NCBI GenBank assembly: GCA_020881915.1
Contig: JAJFPB010000005.1
Location: forward strand, 1,612,001 to 1,676,000
DNA: 64,000 bases
Origin: Paramyrothecium sp. XJ0827
Lineage: Eukaryota; Ascomycota; Sordariomycetes; Hypocreales; Stachybotryaceae
Reading direction: 5' to 3'
Shown here: positions 11,620 through 24,369 of the stretch, in pieces
How positions within the stretch are numbered: the stretch's first letter is position 1
Layout: every line of letters begins with the position of its first letter
Position numbers and translations under genes: made by a program
Notes under the pieces: model-generated
The model's input: the letters and a program-made list of their open reading frames with translations, nothing else
Databases searched by the model: none
What the model was told of the DNA's origin: nothing

Positions 11620-13543
11620 TTAGGCCGACGCGCCAGCCGCCTGCTGGGTCTCGCGCTCAAGCAAGGCCTCAGTCACGCTGCGGCCAGCGACTCGGCCGTT
11701 TGCCATGACCTCCTTGGTAGCCTGCTCGACACCAAGCTGTTCATCGGTCCAGAGCGGCTTCTCGTCCTTGCCCTCCTCACCCACGCCGATGAAACCTCCC
11801 TCGGCAGCCCACTGCGAGGTGCGCTTGATGTTCAGGCGGGTCCAGATGTCGTCGACGGCTTTGACCAGTTCATCACGGTACTCCTTGGTGTGGCCCGGGG
11901 TGGGGGTGATCCTGAGTCGCTCCTGGCCAACGGGAACGGTCGGGTAGTTGATCGACTGAACGTAAATCTGGTAATCCTGTAGAAGCATGTCTGAAGCCGC
12001 CTTGGCAACCTCGGCGTCGCCGACCAGGATGGGAATAATGTGAGACGGGTTAGGAATAACCGGAATATCACGAGCATTCAGTTCCTCCTTGACAGCGCGG
12101 GTGTGGAGCTGTTGCAGCCTGCGGTCACCGGCGTAGTCCATCTGATACTCAATGGAAGCCCGAGCACCGGCCATGGTAGCTGGGGGCAACGAAGTGGTGA
12201 AGATGAAACCAGGAGCCAAGGAGCGGATCATGTCGACCAGCTTTGAGCTTCCAGCAATGTATCCTCCAACGCAGCCATACGCCTTGCCCAGAGTGCCAGT
12301 GATAATATCGATACGGTCCATGATGGTTCCGCGGGGCGCGCCGTCGCGATGAGCCTCCCAATCCAAATGCTCAGCCACTCCAGCACCGTGTGGGCCGTAC
12401 ATGCCCACAGCGTGGACTTCGTCAAGGAACGTAATGGCGCCGTACTTGTCAGCCAAGTCGCAAATCTCCTCAATTGGTCCAATCGAACCACACATGCTGT
12501 AAACAGACTCGAATGCGATGATCTTGGGCACGTGCAGCGGGAGACTTGCGAGCTTGGCCTCCAGGTCTGCCACGTCGTTGTGCTTGAAGACAATCTTCTT
12601 CGTACCAGAATGGCGGATGCCCTGGATCATGGAGGCGTGGTTGAGACTATCGGACAGAATAACGCAATCGGGCATTTTGCTGCCCAGAGTGGCGAGGGTG
12701 GCATCGTTGGCAACGTAGCAGGAGCTGAAGACAAGAGCGGCCTCCTTAGCATGAAGCTTGGCCAGAGTACCTTCAAGCTCGACGGCGTGCCTGTTGTGCC
12801 CCGAGATATTTCTGGTGCCACCAGCGCCAGCACCGTACTCCTCCAAAGTCTCATGCATCTTGTTGAGGACAACCGGGTTTCGGCCCATGCCGAGATAGTC
12901 GTTGGCGCACCATACTGTCACACGCTCGCCCTTGTCGGACATGTGGGCGCGGGGAAACTCCTTGGCGAGACGATTGATGTTGTTGAAATAGCGGTAAGAC
13001 TTATCCTTGTGCTTTTTGTCCAATTCATTGGTATAGAAGGCCTCATAGTTGAACTTGCCAGCATTGTTGCTGGTTTCGGCGGCGGCGGCGGCAGAAGCGG
13101 CCCGGCGAGGCAGACCCATTCCGGGAGGGAGATGGACTAATTGGGACTCCGAGTCAGCACTAGACTATCACCGTGTGTTAGTTGAATGTTGGTCCTTGCT
13201 CACCAGGAGTCTTGGCTGGGCCCTCGTAGAGAGGGTTGTCAACCGTTCGGGCGGCCTGGACGCGGCTCGTGTGGATGGCAGCCTTGCCCGTGTTGCTGGG
13301 CTTTCCAGAGAAGGCGCGAATGCCAGCAGCGCCACCCTGACGAGCGGACTGAATGGCGAGGGCTTTGCCCATGACGGGGCAGCGCTGGGCAAAGACCTGC
13401 AGCTTGGACATAGTCCCGCCGCAGGGCGAGGCCGCCGTGATGGCCTTGGGTCGGGCGGTCGTAGACATGGCCCGGAGAGTTGCGGGCGAAGCCGTCTTGA
13501 GGAAGGGGCACATGGCCTTGGACTGGCGAAGGACTGTATCCAT
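11620..13543 (-). CDS. HEM1: 5-aminolevulinate synthase, mitochondrial
   Basis: First enzyme of heme synthesis: condenses glycine and succinyl-CoA to 5-aminolevulinate in the mitochondrial matrix with PLP. Two exons, 13204-13543 and 11620-13136, 67-nt intron, 618 aa, normal for fungi. Residues 1 to about 110 are a basic, Ala/Ser/Thr-rich targeting region; the catalytic core starts near [18 protein letters not shown]. The PLP lysine is Lys398 in [13 protein letters not shown]; the [12 protein letters not shown] motif holds the PLP-ring Asp. Two Cys-Pro heme-regulatory motifs are visible in the N-terminal region, MCPFLK (Cys12) and RCPVMG (Cys55). In animal ALAS such motifs bind heme and limit import; a similar role here is inference. 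The exon junction restores [15 protein letters not shown]. This assignment is very secure. Confidence 0.96.
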
Positions 13544-15331
13544 GGCGGGCGAGTACAGAGAGAGTCGGTCTTCCGGTTAGGGTTGTGCGACTCAGCGTCG
13601 ATTGGTAGGAGTAGTAGGAGTCGTAGTCTGCCAAAGCAGAAACCCGGAGGTCTTGGTTGGGAACGAAATGCAGCGTAGCCGTCAGGAATGGAGCGAGTTT
13701 GTAACCCGGAGATGGAGAGGATTGAGGGACAGAAAGAAGTAGGAGCAGACGAAAAAGGCGAGACTTGACGCCGCCGAGTGTTTAAGTGTGAGCCAGACGG
13801 ACAGGCGAAGAGTGGGTGGGGCGGAGGCACGGCCTACACAGCACGGAGCGACCGCCTCGCCTCGAATCGGGCGATTTCCATTGTGGCACCGCATTTTTTG
13901 CAGTTTTTTGTCAGAAAGGGCGCCATGCATGCTGAGGCACTTGGACCGTACCGTGCTAGTGGGGTTTAGCGGGGGCACCCATGGCGTTGACTCTCCTGCA
14001 GCAACGGGAGGGGACGAGGTAGACTAGGTACCTTACAGTACCGAGCACAGGTAGAGGTACCAGGCAAGGTGAGGTGAGGTGAATGTACATGCAAGGCGGG
14101 TGGCACTTGGCACCATGTAGTGTGGCCTAACAAGCAACTGTGCAGGTCGATCGAAGCCCCCCGCCATTCCAGCTACCGCACGCCGAGGTACCGTAACTGG
14201 CCACCCACTACGACACCGCTTTCACAAGTACAGTACAGTACGGTAATTACAGTAATTAGGGGTCTAGGTTACTCGTTCCCGCTCCGCCAGTTTGGAACCT
14301 GGCAGACCAGACTCTGGAAGACCGCAATCCACGGACGGACCTCCATGGCACACCAAACACGGCGCAATGTGCGACACTCCAGCCGAGGCATGCAGATCCC
14401 CCAGAGCAGGCCATTCTCCTCTCCCCCCTCAACCCAATAGATACACGCGTTGGCCATGGCCCTCCAGCTGGTTCCGTTGGCTTGCTCGTGCTGACACTGG
14501 CACTAACCACCCATGCTGTCCCTGCACCGGCTTCGGACACTATTTACGGCCAGCACGGAGTTCTGGTGAAGTAGTCATGTCATAGATGCATCTGTGGCCA
14601 ACCGCGCGAAACTGTCCGAAAATCCCACAATGGGAGTGGACACATGGCTGTTAGCGTCTAGCGAAACGCAATGTGTCCTGACTACACCCTCGGTTTCTTC
14701 TCTCGCCTTCCCTTCCTATAACCAGTAAATATATTATGCATTTGCCCAATTAACTGTTGACGTCCCCGAGCGGTCTCGACAACCACGAAAAAAAGGCACA
14801 GGCCCACGGCGCGGCATTCGGAGAGTGTTGCGGGTACTCCGTCTCGGTTTCACACTAATCTCTCCCGTCATGGCGGGTCTTGAACCAGTCACGAGCCCTC
14901 AAAATTCCTTTCGCACTGGAAAGGGCTTATTCTTGATTGGCCACAGCAACCCGAAGCGTGTGGCTTCATTTGCGGCGTACATGCCGCGCCGTTTTCGCCG
15001 CAGCGCTTGCCTCTTCACCATCTGAGCTTCCAATTACCCAACACTCCACGATGAGTGGATCAAAGCATATATTTGTTCTTGGGTTTGCGAAGAACAAAAG
15101 CAGAAGACGCAAGTTTTGTGCCCTCAACAGATGTATGACTTGAGCAATCGATTTCCCCGTCACAGACTAATCTCGCCTTCACACCTAAGCTTGAATGGGT
15201 ATCATATTCCGTACAAACGCCCCATATCCTTCAGTCCAGATGTCTTACGCCAATTGCTCCATCGTATTCTTTCATTCCATACCTCCGCAAGCATCTGCGT
15301 CTTTGTAAACCTCATCAGCAATATCCCGTTA
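13544..15331. other. Intergenic: HEM1 promoter and SNF2 gene 3' flank
   Basis: The 1788 bp contain no convincing coding exon. The half near 13544-13800 is probably the HEM1 leader and core promoter. A stretch around 14017-14262 is rich in AGGTA/TACC and AGTAC words and is listed separately. Remaining ORFs are short and lack family resemblance. Confidence 0.6.
14017..14262. repeat. AGGTA/TACCT- and AGTAC-rich low-complexity stretch
   Basis: Within about 250 bp, GGTACC or its half AGGTA/TACCT occurs repeatedly (for example AGGTACCTT, GAGGTACCAGG, GAGGTACCG), with a GAGGT triplet run near 14069-14082 and a CAGTA run near 14229-14242. It sits about 0.5-0.7 kb upstream of the HEM1 start. It could be a regulatory cluster or simple-sequence drift; I cannot tell. 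Confidence 0.45.
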
Positions 15332-18300
15332 TTAATCCAGATTACCAGGTGCATCCTCGGGGCTCCTGGAGGATGGTGGACGGGCGCTGCCATTGGATAA
15401 TGCTTCACTTGCCCAGGCTGGTAACGGTAGGCGAGTGGATCTCGACTTCCTATTGTCGGCAGCCTCTCGCATTACCTTCAAATCTTCAACAGCTCGTGTA
15501 CCACGTGAAATTTCGGGTGACTTCTGAGTCGAGCGCCGGATGTTCTGCAAGTTCTACCACGCTGGTTAGCAATGCGTATACGCTGGAAAGTTGGCCTAAG
15601 AACTACTTACATGCGGTTCAGGCTCTCTCAGGCCACGAGCAAGCTGTTTGCGAAATTCCTCCTCTGGTACACTGTTTAGCGTCTCGACTCTACGCTCAAG
15701 CTCCGTTCTGCTTGCCAATGCTAGGAAGCTAGGCGTGATTTGTCCGATCAACAATGTCTGGACTAGTCTGTTGTTGCTAAGAAGCTCGCCTAGAAGTTTC
15801 CATTGCTGGTTGTCTGGGAGAAATCCGAAGCCCTTGTCTTTACGGATCTTCCCGATTGATAAGGTTAAATCACGAGCGAAATTTGTCAATGATTCCGAGT
15901 CTATCGTAGGTATTGTCTGCCGTTGTGCATGCAGCCTGCCGTGGAGCTTGCTCTCAAACTCTGACCTTGCTTGGCTTTGAGCACTGCCAAAAATGCTACC
16001 AATGGCGGAGCGAGGCTTGCTGTTGTCTCTCGTCTCGGATAGCACTGGTCGCTTAGGTTCGACTTGTGGCTGCGGTCGTTCACGAAAGAATGTGTTGGCT
16101 CCAACGATTGGTAATGGAGCTGGCGTAACCTGAGGAACTTTATCGTTCCCAGAGATTCTTGCAAGAGTAGGGTTAGACTGGGCAGGGACTTCTGCCAGGC
16201 CATTTGGTCCCGTAAAGGAATGATCTGGGAGGTCGTATGCACCGTCTAAGCCATAGTGTGGAAGTGGTGGCTGTGATGATGACGTTATTGGTAAGGGCAC
16301 AGGATTACCAAGACCAGGGATCGGTTGGGAGGCCAGTAGTGGGATCTGAAACTGTAGCCTTGCCATCTCTTCTCGTTGCTCCTGTTCCTTCAACCTCTTG
16401 TATTCTCCGGGGTCTGTGAAGCGTAGCCGGTTCATGGTGACGAGACTTTCGGCTTCCTGGCGCTCTTCTGTCGTCAAGACAATGTTTATATCCTCTTCTT
16501 CAAACGTATCGGTAGATACAATTGAACGGATGACTTCTGGATTTGTGTACCCAACGAGTGCATCAAGGATTTTGTCTTTCCCCGCGAATGTGCTCAAGTC
16601 TTCAGAGGGTTTCTCTTTGATCGGATGTAGAAGACTACCGAGTCGTTTAGACCAACTTATGGGGTTGGTTTTGTCCACGACACGGGACGCCAGCTGCATC
16701 TTGAAAACAGCCTTGTTCTGCAGATCCTCTTCGAAGCTGCCGGCGACAATGAATCGATACACGAAGACGGTTTTTTGCTGCCCAATCCGATAAGCACGAC
16801 CAATCGCTTGCTGGTCGCTCACCGGATTCCATTTGAAATCGAAGATCACAACCCGATTGGCACCTTGTATATTGAGACCCACGCCTCCGGCTCTTGTCGA
16901 GATGATGTAGACATCTTGAACTCCGGTATTGAACTTTTTAATCATGTCTTGACGCCGGCCTATTGGGGTGGTGCCATCCAGTCGCTCAAACCGCCTCTTT
17001 TGCATGGTGAAGAGATTTGTGAGGTAGTCCATTGTAGGAATAGACTGACTGAATACAAGAACCTTGTCGCCAACAATGCGCGCCTCGTCCAAGATCTTGA
17101 CCAGGAGTGACACCTTCGCCGATAAAGAGGGGTCGTCTAGATCAGGAACTTTCGTCTCCTTAAGGAAAGCCGGTATGCTGTCAAGTGGAAACATCTTAAC
17201 TGGCTTCTGGGCGGACAAATCATTTCGAATCTCCATTACTTTGTGTCGGAAGCTGCGGGGGTGGTTGCATATCAGAGTCAGGTCAGTCACAATGCCAAAT
17301 AGCTGAGCTTGTGGTATCCTGTCTGGCCTTTCGGTGACCTGCTTGACATAAGTTTCGTATAATTGCTTTTGCATCTCGGTTGCGGCAACAGAGATGACAA
17401 ACTCAAACTTCGGTGGCAAGTCATTTTTAAGGCATGACTTGATTGTGGCACGGTGAACTTTTGGGGCCACTGTTTCCTTCAGGACTTGAAGCATCTTCAA
17501 AGCCCTTCGCTTCTCGTAGCCCGAGCTGTCGCCCCAGAGACCTTGTTGGATAGGATTTGCGTAAATTTCGCGGAACTCGCCGAGAGGACCTAGATAATTG
17601 GGCGCAACCCAGTCAATCATAGAGTGATATTCTTCGACGTTATTGGCAAGTGGTGAGCCTGTCAAAGCAATTCGACTCATAGTTCGAAATTGCGAGCAAG
17701 CCCTGCTGATCTTCGCTTCTGGGGACTTCAAATAATGAGCTTCGTCGGCAACGACAATGTTCGGGGCCTCAACCAGAATAGCTTGGATCTCATCATCTGC
17801 TGTTGAGATCCTTTGAAACATGGTGTAGCCAATGACTAACACCCCACCTTTCCGCGCCCAATCCTTTACTGCAGAAAACCGTTCCGAAGCCTCTGTTGTG
17901 TTGTCAATCTTGCGGAGATCGCCAAGAAGGCCAGCAGGAGCCCAAAGCAGGATTTCATCCACCCAATTATCGACCAGACCAGCAGGGCACAAGACAAGTG
18001 TCTTGGATTCTCTTAGGTATTCTGGAATTTGAGAATGAGTAGCAGGATCTGGTGATACAGCTGCTTCTGCAATTGCAACCAGCAATGTAATGACTTGCAT
18101 AGTCTTCCCCAAGCCCATTGTATGTGCCAAAAGACAGCCTTGTCGAAATTCGGGATCGAGCACAATCTGGTTCCATAGAAACCGCACTCCATCAATCTGG
18201 TGGTCTTTTATGCGTTTTCCTATTTCTTCGTTGACGTAAATAAAGGCCTGATCTTCTTCTTTGGTCTCGTTGATGATAAGCCGGGATTTGTCTGATGGCA

Positions 18301-20833
18301 TAGACTGTGTAATAGACAGTTTTGCTCTAAGATTTGCTTGGCGAGCCCTTTGTTCCTCTGCTCGCTTCTTGTCGCGTTCTCTGAGGTCCAAAGCTTCTTT
18401 GTCTTGAATGATTTCCTTCTTTTGGTGTTTCCGAGCCCTCGAAGGGGTGCCTTGACTGCCAAAAGGTGTTTGATCATCGACGTCTTCTTCGACTACATCT
18501 TCATCGTGTGTTTCCGTCCTCAAGACTTGATCATCGCGCGGAAATCTTTCAACCATGCCAAGAATAAATTCACAAAATCTAGGGAACGACTGGCTACGCT
18601 CTTCTTTGAGTTTGCGCTTATTGCTGTCGCTGAGCTCGGCGAAACGAGTTTCGCGGACGTTCTTCGTTTTGATAAAGCTCAGGAATATCCTCGTCAAGTC
18701 AAATGCCAGGACTGCTGCCGTCTGCTCACCATTGAGCGGAATCCCTTGGAGCGGCTCCCTTAAATGTCGCTCAACTGTGGCACCAAAGATGTCAGGAACA
18801 GCTCCCTCCTGGACAAGCCGAAGGATAGCCATGCGCCGGTCGTGTGGGAGTCTCCACAATAGGCAAAGGACCAAATGCCATCGACTCTGTTGCTTGGCCC
18901 AATAGGAAGCAGATTGTTCTCCAATTTCTTTCAGGTTCGCAAAGGCTTCTGACGGTGGAAAGTCGCTCTTTCTGTTTTCCTGTTTTCTATAGCCCTCGTT
19001 TCTGACAGAGTCCATGTTAAAAGAAGGTTTATCAGGTGTTGTAACTGTGAGGTCAATCTCGATCCGACGTTGGTGTTGTGATCCGGACGTCTTCACTGGT
19101 GTTATGTGCGTCAAGTCCACACATGGAGATGATTCTGATTTTGCCATACTTGTGTCCTCTTGCCCCGGATGATCCAGTTCAAAGATATCATCACCATGCG
19201 TGGAATCCAAATCCATGCCCTCTGCAATTGGTTCATCCGGAACGACGAACGATTGTTCGTCATCGGAGCTAAACAACTCTTCGCCGCTGAAAGGGGACGT
19301 GGGACGTGCGGCATTGGGCATACTTGCTCGAGGAAGGTTCAAGGGTTTAGGAGGCTCGATTCGGGATTCCAAAATGGCAATGAGCCACAGTCTGTGTAGT
19401 TTGTCCTCGACAGTTTGCTCGAGTGAGCGAGCCTGCAACCGGACCTCGGCTTCTTTAGCCCATTTCTCGTCCATGATACCAGCATATAGCTTCTTAATCC
19501 GATCATCAAAGAGTTTCGCTTCTTGGCGAGCCTTCAGTATTTGACTCTTCTTCGTGCCTCCGCGTGAGGCAGCGTGCCACATTTTCCAAGCCTTCCGTTG
19601 GTATTTTGGTCGCTTTGAAAGCTCCCATGACGCAGTGAAGCCTGCCACGGCCTCGTCGATGAGTTCCCGTACTCGAGCTTGATCCAGATATTTTCTCTGC
19701 TGCAGCTGCTTAAATTGTTCGAGCTCTAACTTCTCGGCCTCGATTTCGCGCAGCGTCTGTTCGTCAAAGGAATCTGGGAGGTCAGACAAAGACAGAACGG
19801 TCTCGCCGTCTTCCGAGGGCGGAGATGATTGTAGGCTTAATCCCTGTCGCAAAAGTGCCTCTTTTCGGCTGTTCTCTTGGAATAAACGCCGTGTGGCCCG
19901 GTAAACTGCTAATCGACGACCAGGCGGAAGCACGTTGGTAGATCTAATGGTAAATCGATCGTCGTCAAGTTCCACCATACAAGAGCTAACAGATTCAGCT
20001 GGGCTCTTAATGGAAGCGACAGCGATACTGCCATTGCCTAGGTATGCGAACGCTGGGCTAAGCTCCCAAGGATAATCGACTTTGCCCCCACCCGCTGGTG
20101 CATAGCCGGCATGGCCAAGCACATTATCCGCCTCAGTTGGAATTGGAACAGCATGGGCATGCAGTGGTGTAGCTGTCAGGTTCATAGGTGCTATTCGCTT
20201 TCGCTTGGTTGGCCTCTCATTGAGGATAGCTTCGGAGCCAGGTAGTGGAAGCGATTGAAAGACCATGTTTTGCGGCGGGTGTAAAGTGTCGGACAGAATG
20301 GCTTCTGTGCTTTGGGCTGTTCCTGGTGATGGATCTAACGAAGAGCTCGACGATTCGGCTGTGAATGCATGACCATTTTGTAGCCCGCCTTCTGATTTTT
20401 TGGGTTCCGTATTCGAGAGGCTGTTAGCCACTGTCGGGTGTTGGTCCTCAGACTTATGCGTGCCATCCGTTGTAGGCGAAATGGCCGAGGTATTGTTTAT
20501 CGCAACCCGCACCTCTTCCAAGAGGCCGTTTTCCTTTAGTTTATGATCTTTCAGCCAAGATCTATAAGCCGGGCTCCCGTACCGTAAGTTGGAAATCGTT
20601 TCCGACAAGGCAGCTTTATGGCGAGCAACCTTGATGCCAAGACATTCCATGAGTTCTTGACGCGAGCAAACGTGCTCGAAGGTGAGCAGCGTTTTACCGT
20701 CTATCTCCTCGTCCCTGACTTTGGCCTCGAGGACTTTCTCATCTCGAGTCCATCCGCACCCTGGGATGCAAAGGGCCTTAACCACATCTTCGATATCCCA
20801 CCCAAATGGGTCGCTCCCCTGGGGGTCTTCCAT
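15332..20833 (-). CDS. SNF2-family DNA-dependent ATPase, Rad54/ATRX/ARIP4-like
   Basis: Chromatin remodeller or DNA translocase, presumably nuclear. Two exons, 15611-20833 and 15332-15553, 57-nt intron with GTAAGT donor and GCTAAC branch site, 1814 aa. Residues 1-100 look like a helical SAM-like module (ISNLRYGSPAYRSWLKDH). An acidic, Ser-rich linker runs to about 600. The ATPase has Walker A HTMGLGKTMQ near 906, DEAH box VADEAHYLKS near 1028, and TGSPLANNVEEYHSM after it. The helicase C lobe has LVFSQSIPTMDYL near 1260 and QAIGRAYRIGQQKTV near 1344. The C-terminal tail is Pro/Gln-rich. A TAG sits directly before the start ATG in frame, so 20833 is the natural start unless an upstream exon splices at that point. 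The superfamily is certain; the exact subfamily is inferred from its bulk and a Rad54-like core. Confidence 0.9.
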
Positions 20834-22666
20834 CTAGTGTCATGGACGTAAGTCAAGACGGGTGCAAAAACTTCTGCGTATGTGAACAGAAGAGGTTCGG
20901 TGATCTGCGAATGCGTTCCATGAGAGAATCGTGTGAAGAAGACGTGGCTAAGATCAAAGGAAAGTATCACGCCTTGCTCGTTTGCTGTTGACGTTGGGAT
21001 GTTATTGATGGTTTGTGTGAGAGCAATATCCCATGGGGGCTCATGTGCGCCGACTCTTCAAAAAGATGACGCGTCAGGGTCAAGTGCGCTTAACTTTCGT
21101 GAGTGAACGACGTGCTCTCGCGTTGCACTTGAACCTGTTGTCTGTCAACTCCAAGATGTTTGGAAGTTTGCTGATTCTAGAAACGCTACGCGCCCTTCCC
21201 GGGGTGCAGCGTGCGCAGCTGATTTTCGCTTGGACCGTAGACGAGAAGAGCCGCCGCCTTCAATTATGCTTCCGCTTCGCATAAGTGTTGCGGACCTCGC
21301 CGGGTCAAATATTGGGTTTGTGGTAAGTGTTCAGATTGTGTTTGTGAGGAATAGGATACCTTCAGCGGCGTTTCAACACACACCTAACCAACCCGTAGAC
21401 TTACAGCAGGCAACTGCCGCTGCGGGTACCGACACGGGCTTGCCTCTGGTCCCAAATTTGCACGGGTCACTTTACCTCACGTGACGTCTTCGGGGCCTCG
21501 TTGGCAGAGTCGACGCATGCAAAATCATGGCACTGCTAGTGGTTGAATGAATGAGCCTACGGCCAATGTGAGGTTTACATTCGCTTGAGTACATTTATGA
21601 GACCTACGAGCCCTTGAATGGAGCAGTTCCCGATCTGTAGCATTTGAGCTCACGCCGCGTTGTGGAGGTGGAGTGTGTTTGAAGGAAGAGATCGAAATGC
21701 CAGGGGAACTTGCAGCTACTTCAAGCCACTGCAGATATCTGATGAGCACTTGACAGTAGGTGCCGGCTCCGTGAAGAATACTTCAGAAGCGTGTATCTGG
21801 CGGAAAGGAATCTGCTTGCGGTCAGTGCGTAGGCTTATCAAATGGCCGAGTTTTGTCAAGTATCAAGCTTCAGATGCTACATCTGTACTCTTTAGTAGGG
21901 TGAAGTAGCAGTACCCATAGGTACCTGAAAAAAACAAGGATGCCTCCAAAGCGGTTAGACAGAAAAAAGAAAAAGAAAAAGAAAAAGAAGAAGAAAAGAA
22001 AGGCATCACTCAAAACACAACACTGTGGTGTACTAAAATTACCAAAAACTGTGCCTTTAGAACATATTGTCATAGAATCTCACTTTAGCGAGAGAAAAAA
22101 TTGTTTAAATAAGATTTTTATTAAATAATTATGGACTTTGTACTATTATTTGTCAAATAAGTCAATCGCTTCACTTTCTAGCCAACGAAATAAGAGAATG
22201 GAGCCAAGTGATCACTTTTGTTTTGCTCACCACTGGTTGACTCGGAGGGGTGAGGAGGTACCTACCCCGAAAATCAGTGATTCGGTGGTCGATATGCACC
22301 GACAAATCCCCGGGCTTTATAGAACCTGACCGCATACACAAGTCTTGAACATTTGGATATTTCCTCTCTAATCAAATGACGAATGTCTAAACATGAGATG
22401 GCTGCAAGAAAATAAATCAATTCAGAGGAAAACTGCTTCATGAAGTGTACCTCAGTCCACCACTAGCCGTAGGGCTGAAGTTTCGATTTGACGCTGGCGA
22501 CTTGAATTATTAAGCTGTCCACTAACACACTACTTCCGGCCTTTCAAGCATAAAGCTCACGACGCAGACTTCTTCCGGTCCATTTTTGCGTATATTGGTA
22601 TATTGGGCCGGCTTTCGACGACGGGACCTGACAGCTTTTTGGATATCGATCGCAGTCGACACAGAA
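20834..22666. other. Intergenic divergent promoter region of SNF2 gene and GSH2
   Basis: The 1833 bp lie between head-to-head genes. The left part is of normal composition. The right part, about 21900-22150, is AT-rich and has a purine microsatellite. No coding exon, tRNA or element end was recognised. Confidence 0.6.
21961..22002. repeat. GAAAAA microsatellite
   Basis: A pure-purine tract of GAAAAA units that degenerates into GAA units, about 42 bp. It reads as poly-Lys in one plus-strand ORF, which is an artefact of the repeat. It is likely polymorphic. Confidence 0.9.
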
Positions 22667-24369
22667 ATGGCATCACTGACGAGCGGGGCATTCCCCCCAC
22701 CATTGTCGGACGCAGAGCAGCAGGCCCTCGTCGAAGCCATCAAGGACTGGTCCATCGGCAACGGTCTCGCCATACGACCTCCCCCGACCGTGATTCCAAC
22801 GGAAGCCGATCCTACCGGCATAGCTGCGGTCAATGCTCCGGTCACCCTTTTCCCTAGTCCCTTCCCACGCCAGTGCTTTGCTCAGGCAAGGGCAGTGCAA
22901 AAAACTTACAATGAGCTATATGCCTCAGTGAGCCGCGACGAAGATTTTCTGGAGAATGTGGTTCAACAGTAAGTATTATCTCGGTGCTCGCTCCGCGGAC
23001 AAGATGTTAATGGTCTGCTCAGAGTGATTGATGGAGATGAGTTCATCCGGAATCTTTGGGACATCCATCTCAAAGTTAAAGGAGAGGGCTACACTCAGGT
23101 AATTCTTTCTTTCTTTCCAATCAATAGATGTTGGCCGACAATCATAGCCTTTATCATTAGGCATGTTTAGGTCCGACTACATGGTTCATCAAGACACATC
23201 CGGATCGGAGCCTGTCTCGCAAGTGAAGCAGGTCGAGTTCAACACGATAGCTTCGTCTTTTGGAGGCTTGTCAGCGTACACCTCGCGACTTCACAAGTAA
23301 GACCCATCCTTCCATCATCATAAGACGAAAACTGATCTGTCAAAGCTATCTTGCAACCACTGAGTACCCTTTGCTCAACAACGGCATTCCTAGTGGCACT
23401 CTGGACCTTCCAGAGAACAAGAGCATTGAGGGGCTGGTTGGGGGAATCAAAGCTGCCTATCATGCTTACCAGCAGTCCAACGCCGAACGTCCCAAATGTG
23501 TCATTTTCCTTGTTCAAGGAGGGGAGCGCAATGTATTCGACCAACGCCACTTGGAGTATCAAGTTGCGTCGTCCAACAGTCCCATACCTGTCTTCAGACT
23601 CGCCTTTGCGGATATTCTTGCCCACACGAAGGTGGCTGACACACCTAAGCGCGAGCTTTTGTACAGCCTCCCCCGGAACACTTCGAAGGTTTTCGAGGTC
23701 GCTGTTATCTACATGCGCGCCGGGTACGGGCCAGGTGATTATCCGGACAAGCAGGCTTGGGACGCAAGATATCACCTTGAGCGATCTGCAGCCATCAAGT
23801 GCCCAACCGTTCTGACGCAACTTGCTGGAACGAAGAAGGTGCAGCAGCTGCTCGCTACGCCGCAAGCATCGTCTGAGCCATCTGTTCTCGGCAAGTTCAT
23901 CGACGACAACGCCGAGTCCGCTCAAGAGCTTTGGAAAACCTTTACGAATATATACCCCATGGACAATTCTGAGTCAGGGCTTGAAGCCCGAAAGAAGGCT
24001 AGCGATCCAGAGCTGTGCCAGGGATACGTTCTCAAGCCCCAGCGTGAAGGTGGTGGCAATAATATCTATCGTGGTGCCATCCCCGACTTCCTCAAATCCA
24101 TCCCCGAGTCTCATTGGGGATCGTACATTCTGATGGAGTTGATCACCCCTCCCCCTGTGACGAATGTCATCCTGCGCAACGGTCAGCTGGAACAGGGCGG
24201 TGTCATCTGCGAGCTAGGCATCTACGGCACTTGCTTATGGGACCAGAGCACGGGAGAGATTCAACACAACGAGGAAGCAGGTTATTTGCTGCGGACCAAG
24301 GGTGACAAGAGCGAGGAAGGCGGCGTTGCTGCTGGATATGGCTGCATGGACAGCTGCAACCTTGTTTAA
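22667..24369 (+). CDS. GSH2: Glutathione synthetase
   Basis: ATP-dependent ligase joining gamma-glutamylcysteine and glycine to form glutathione, cytosolic homodimer. Four exons: 22667-22968, 23023-23098, 23148-23296 and 23346-24369 (introns of 54, 49 and 49 nt), 516 aa, usual length. The third exon must start at 23148 rather than at the nearer AG dinucleotides, because only this restores EGYTQ-PLSLGMFRSDYM, matching the conserved LGxxRSDYM block. Other hallmarks are QVEFNTIASSFGGLS, the glycine-rich ATP loop LKPQREGGGNNIYRG, ILMELITPPP, and the C-terminal EEGGVAAGYGCMDSCNLV, where family members end. The start ATG 22667 (MASLTSG) is in good context. It faces RIM1 tail to tail. Very secure. 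Confidence 0.96.

Noticed and set aside
12349..13140. 263-codon plus-strand ORF opposite ALAS
   Set aside because: Antisense to well-conserved ALAS sequence, with no domain and no splice logic.
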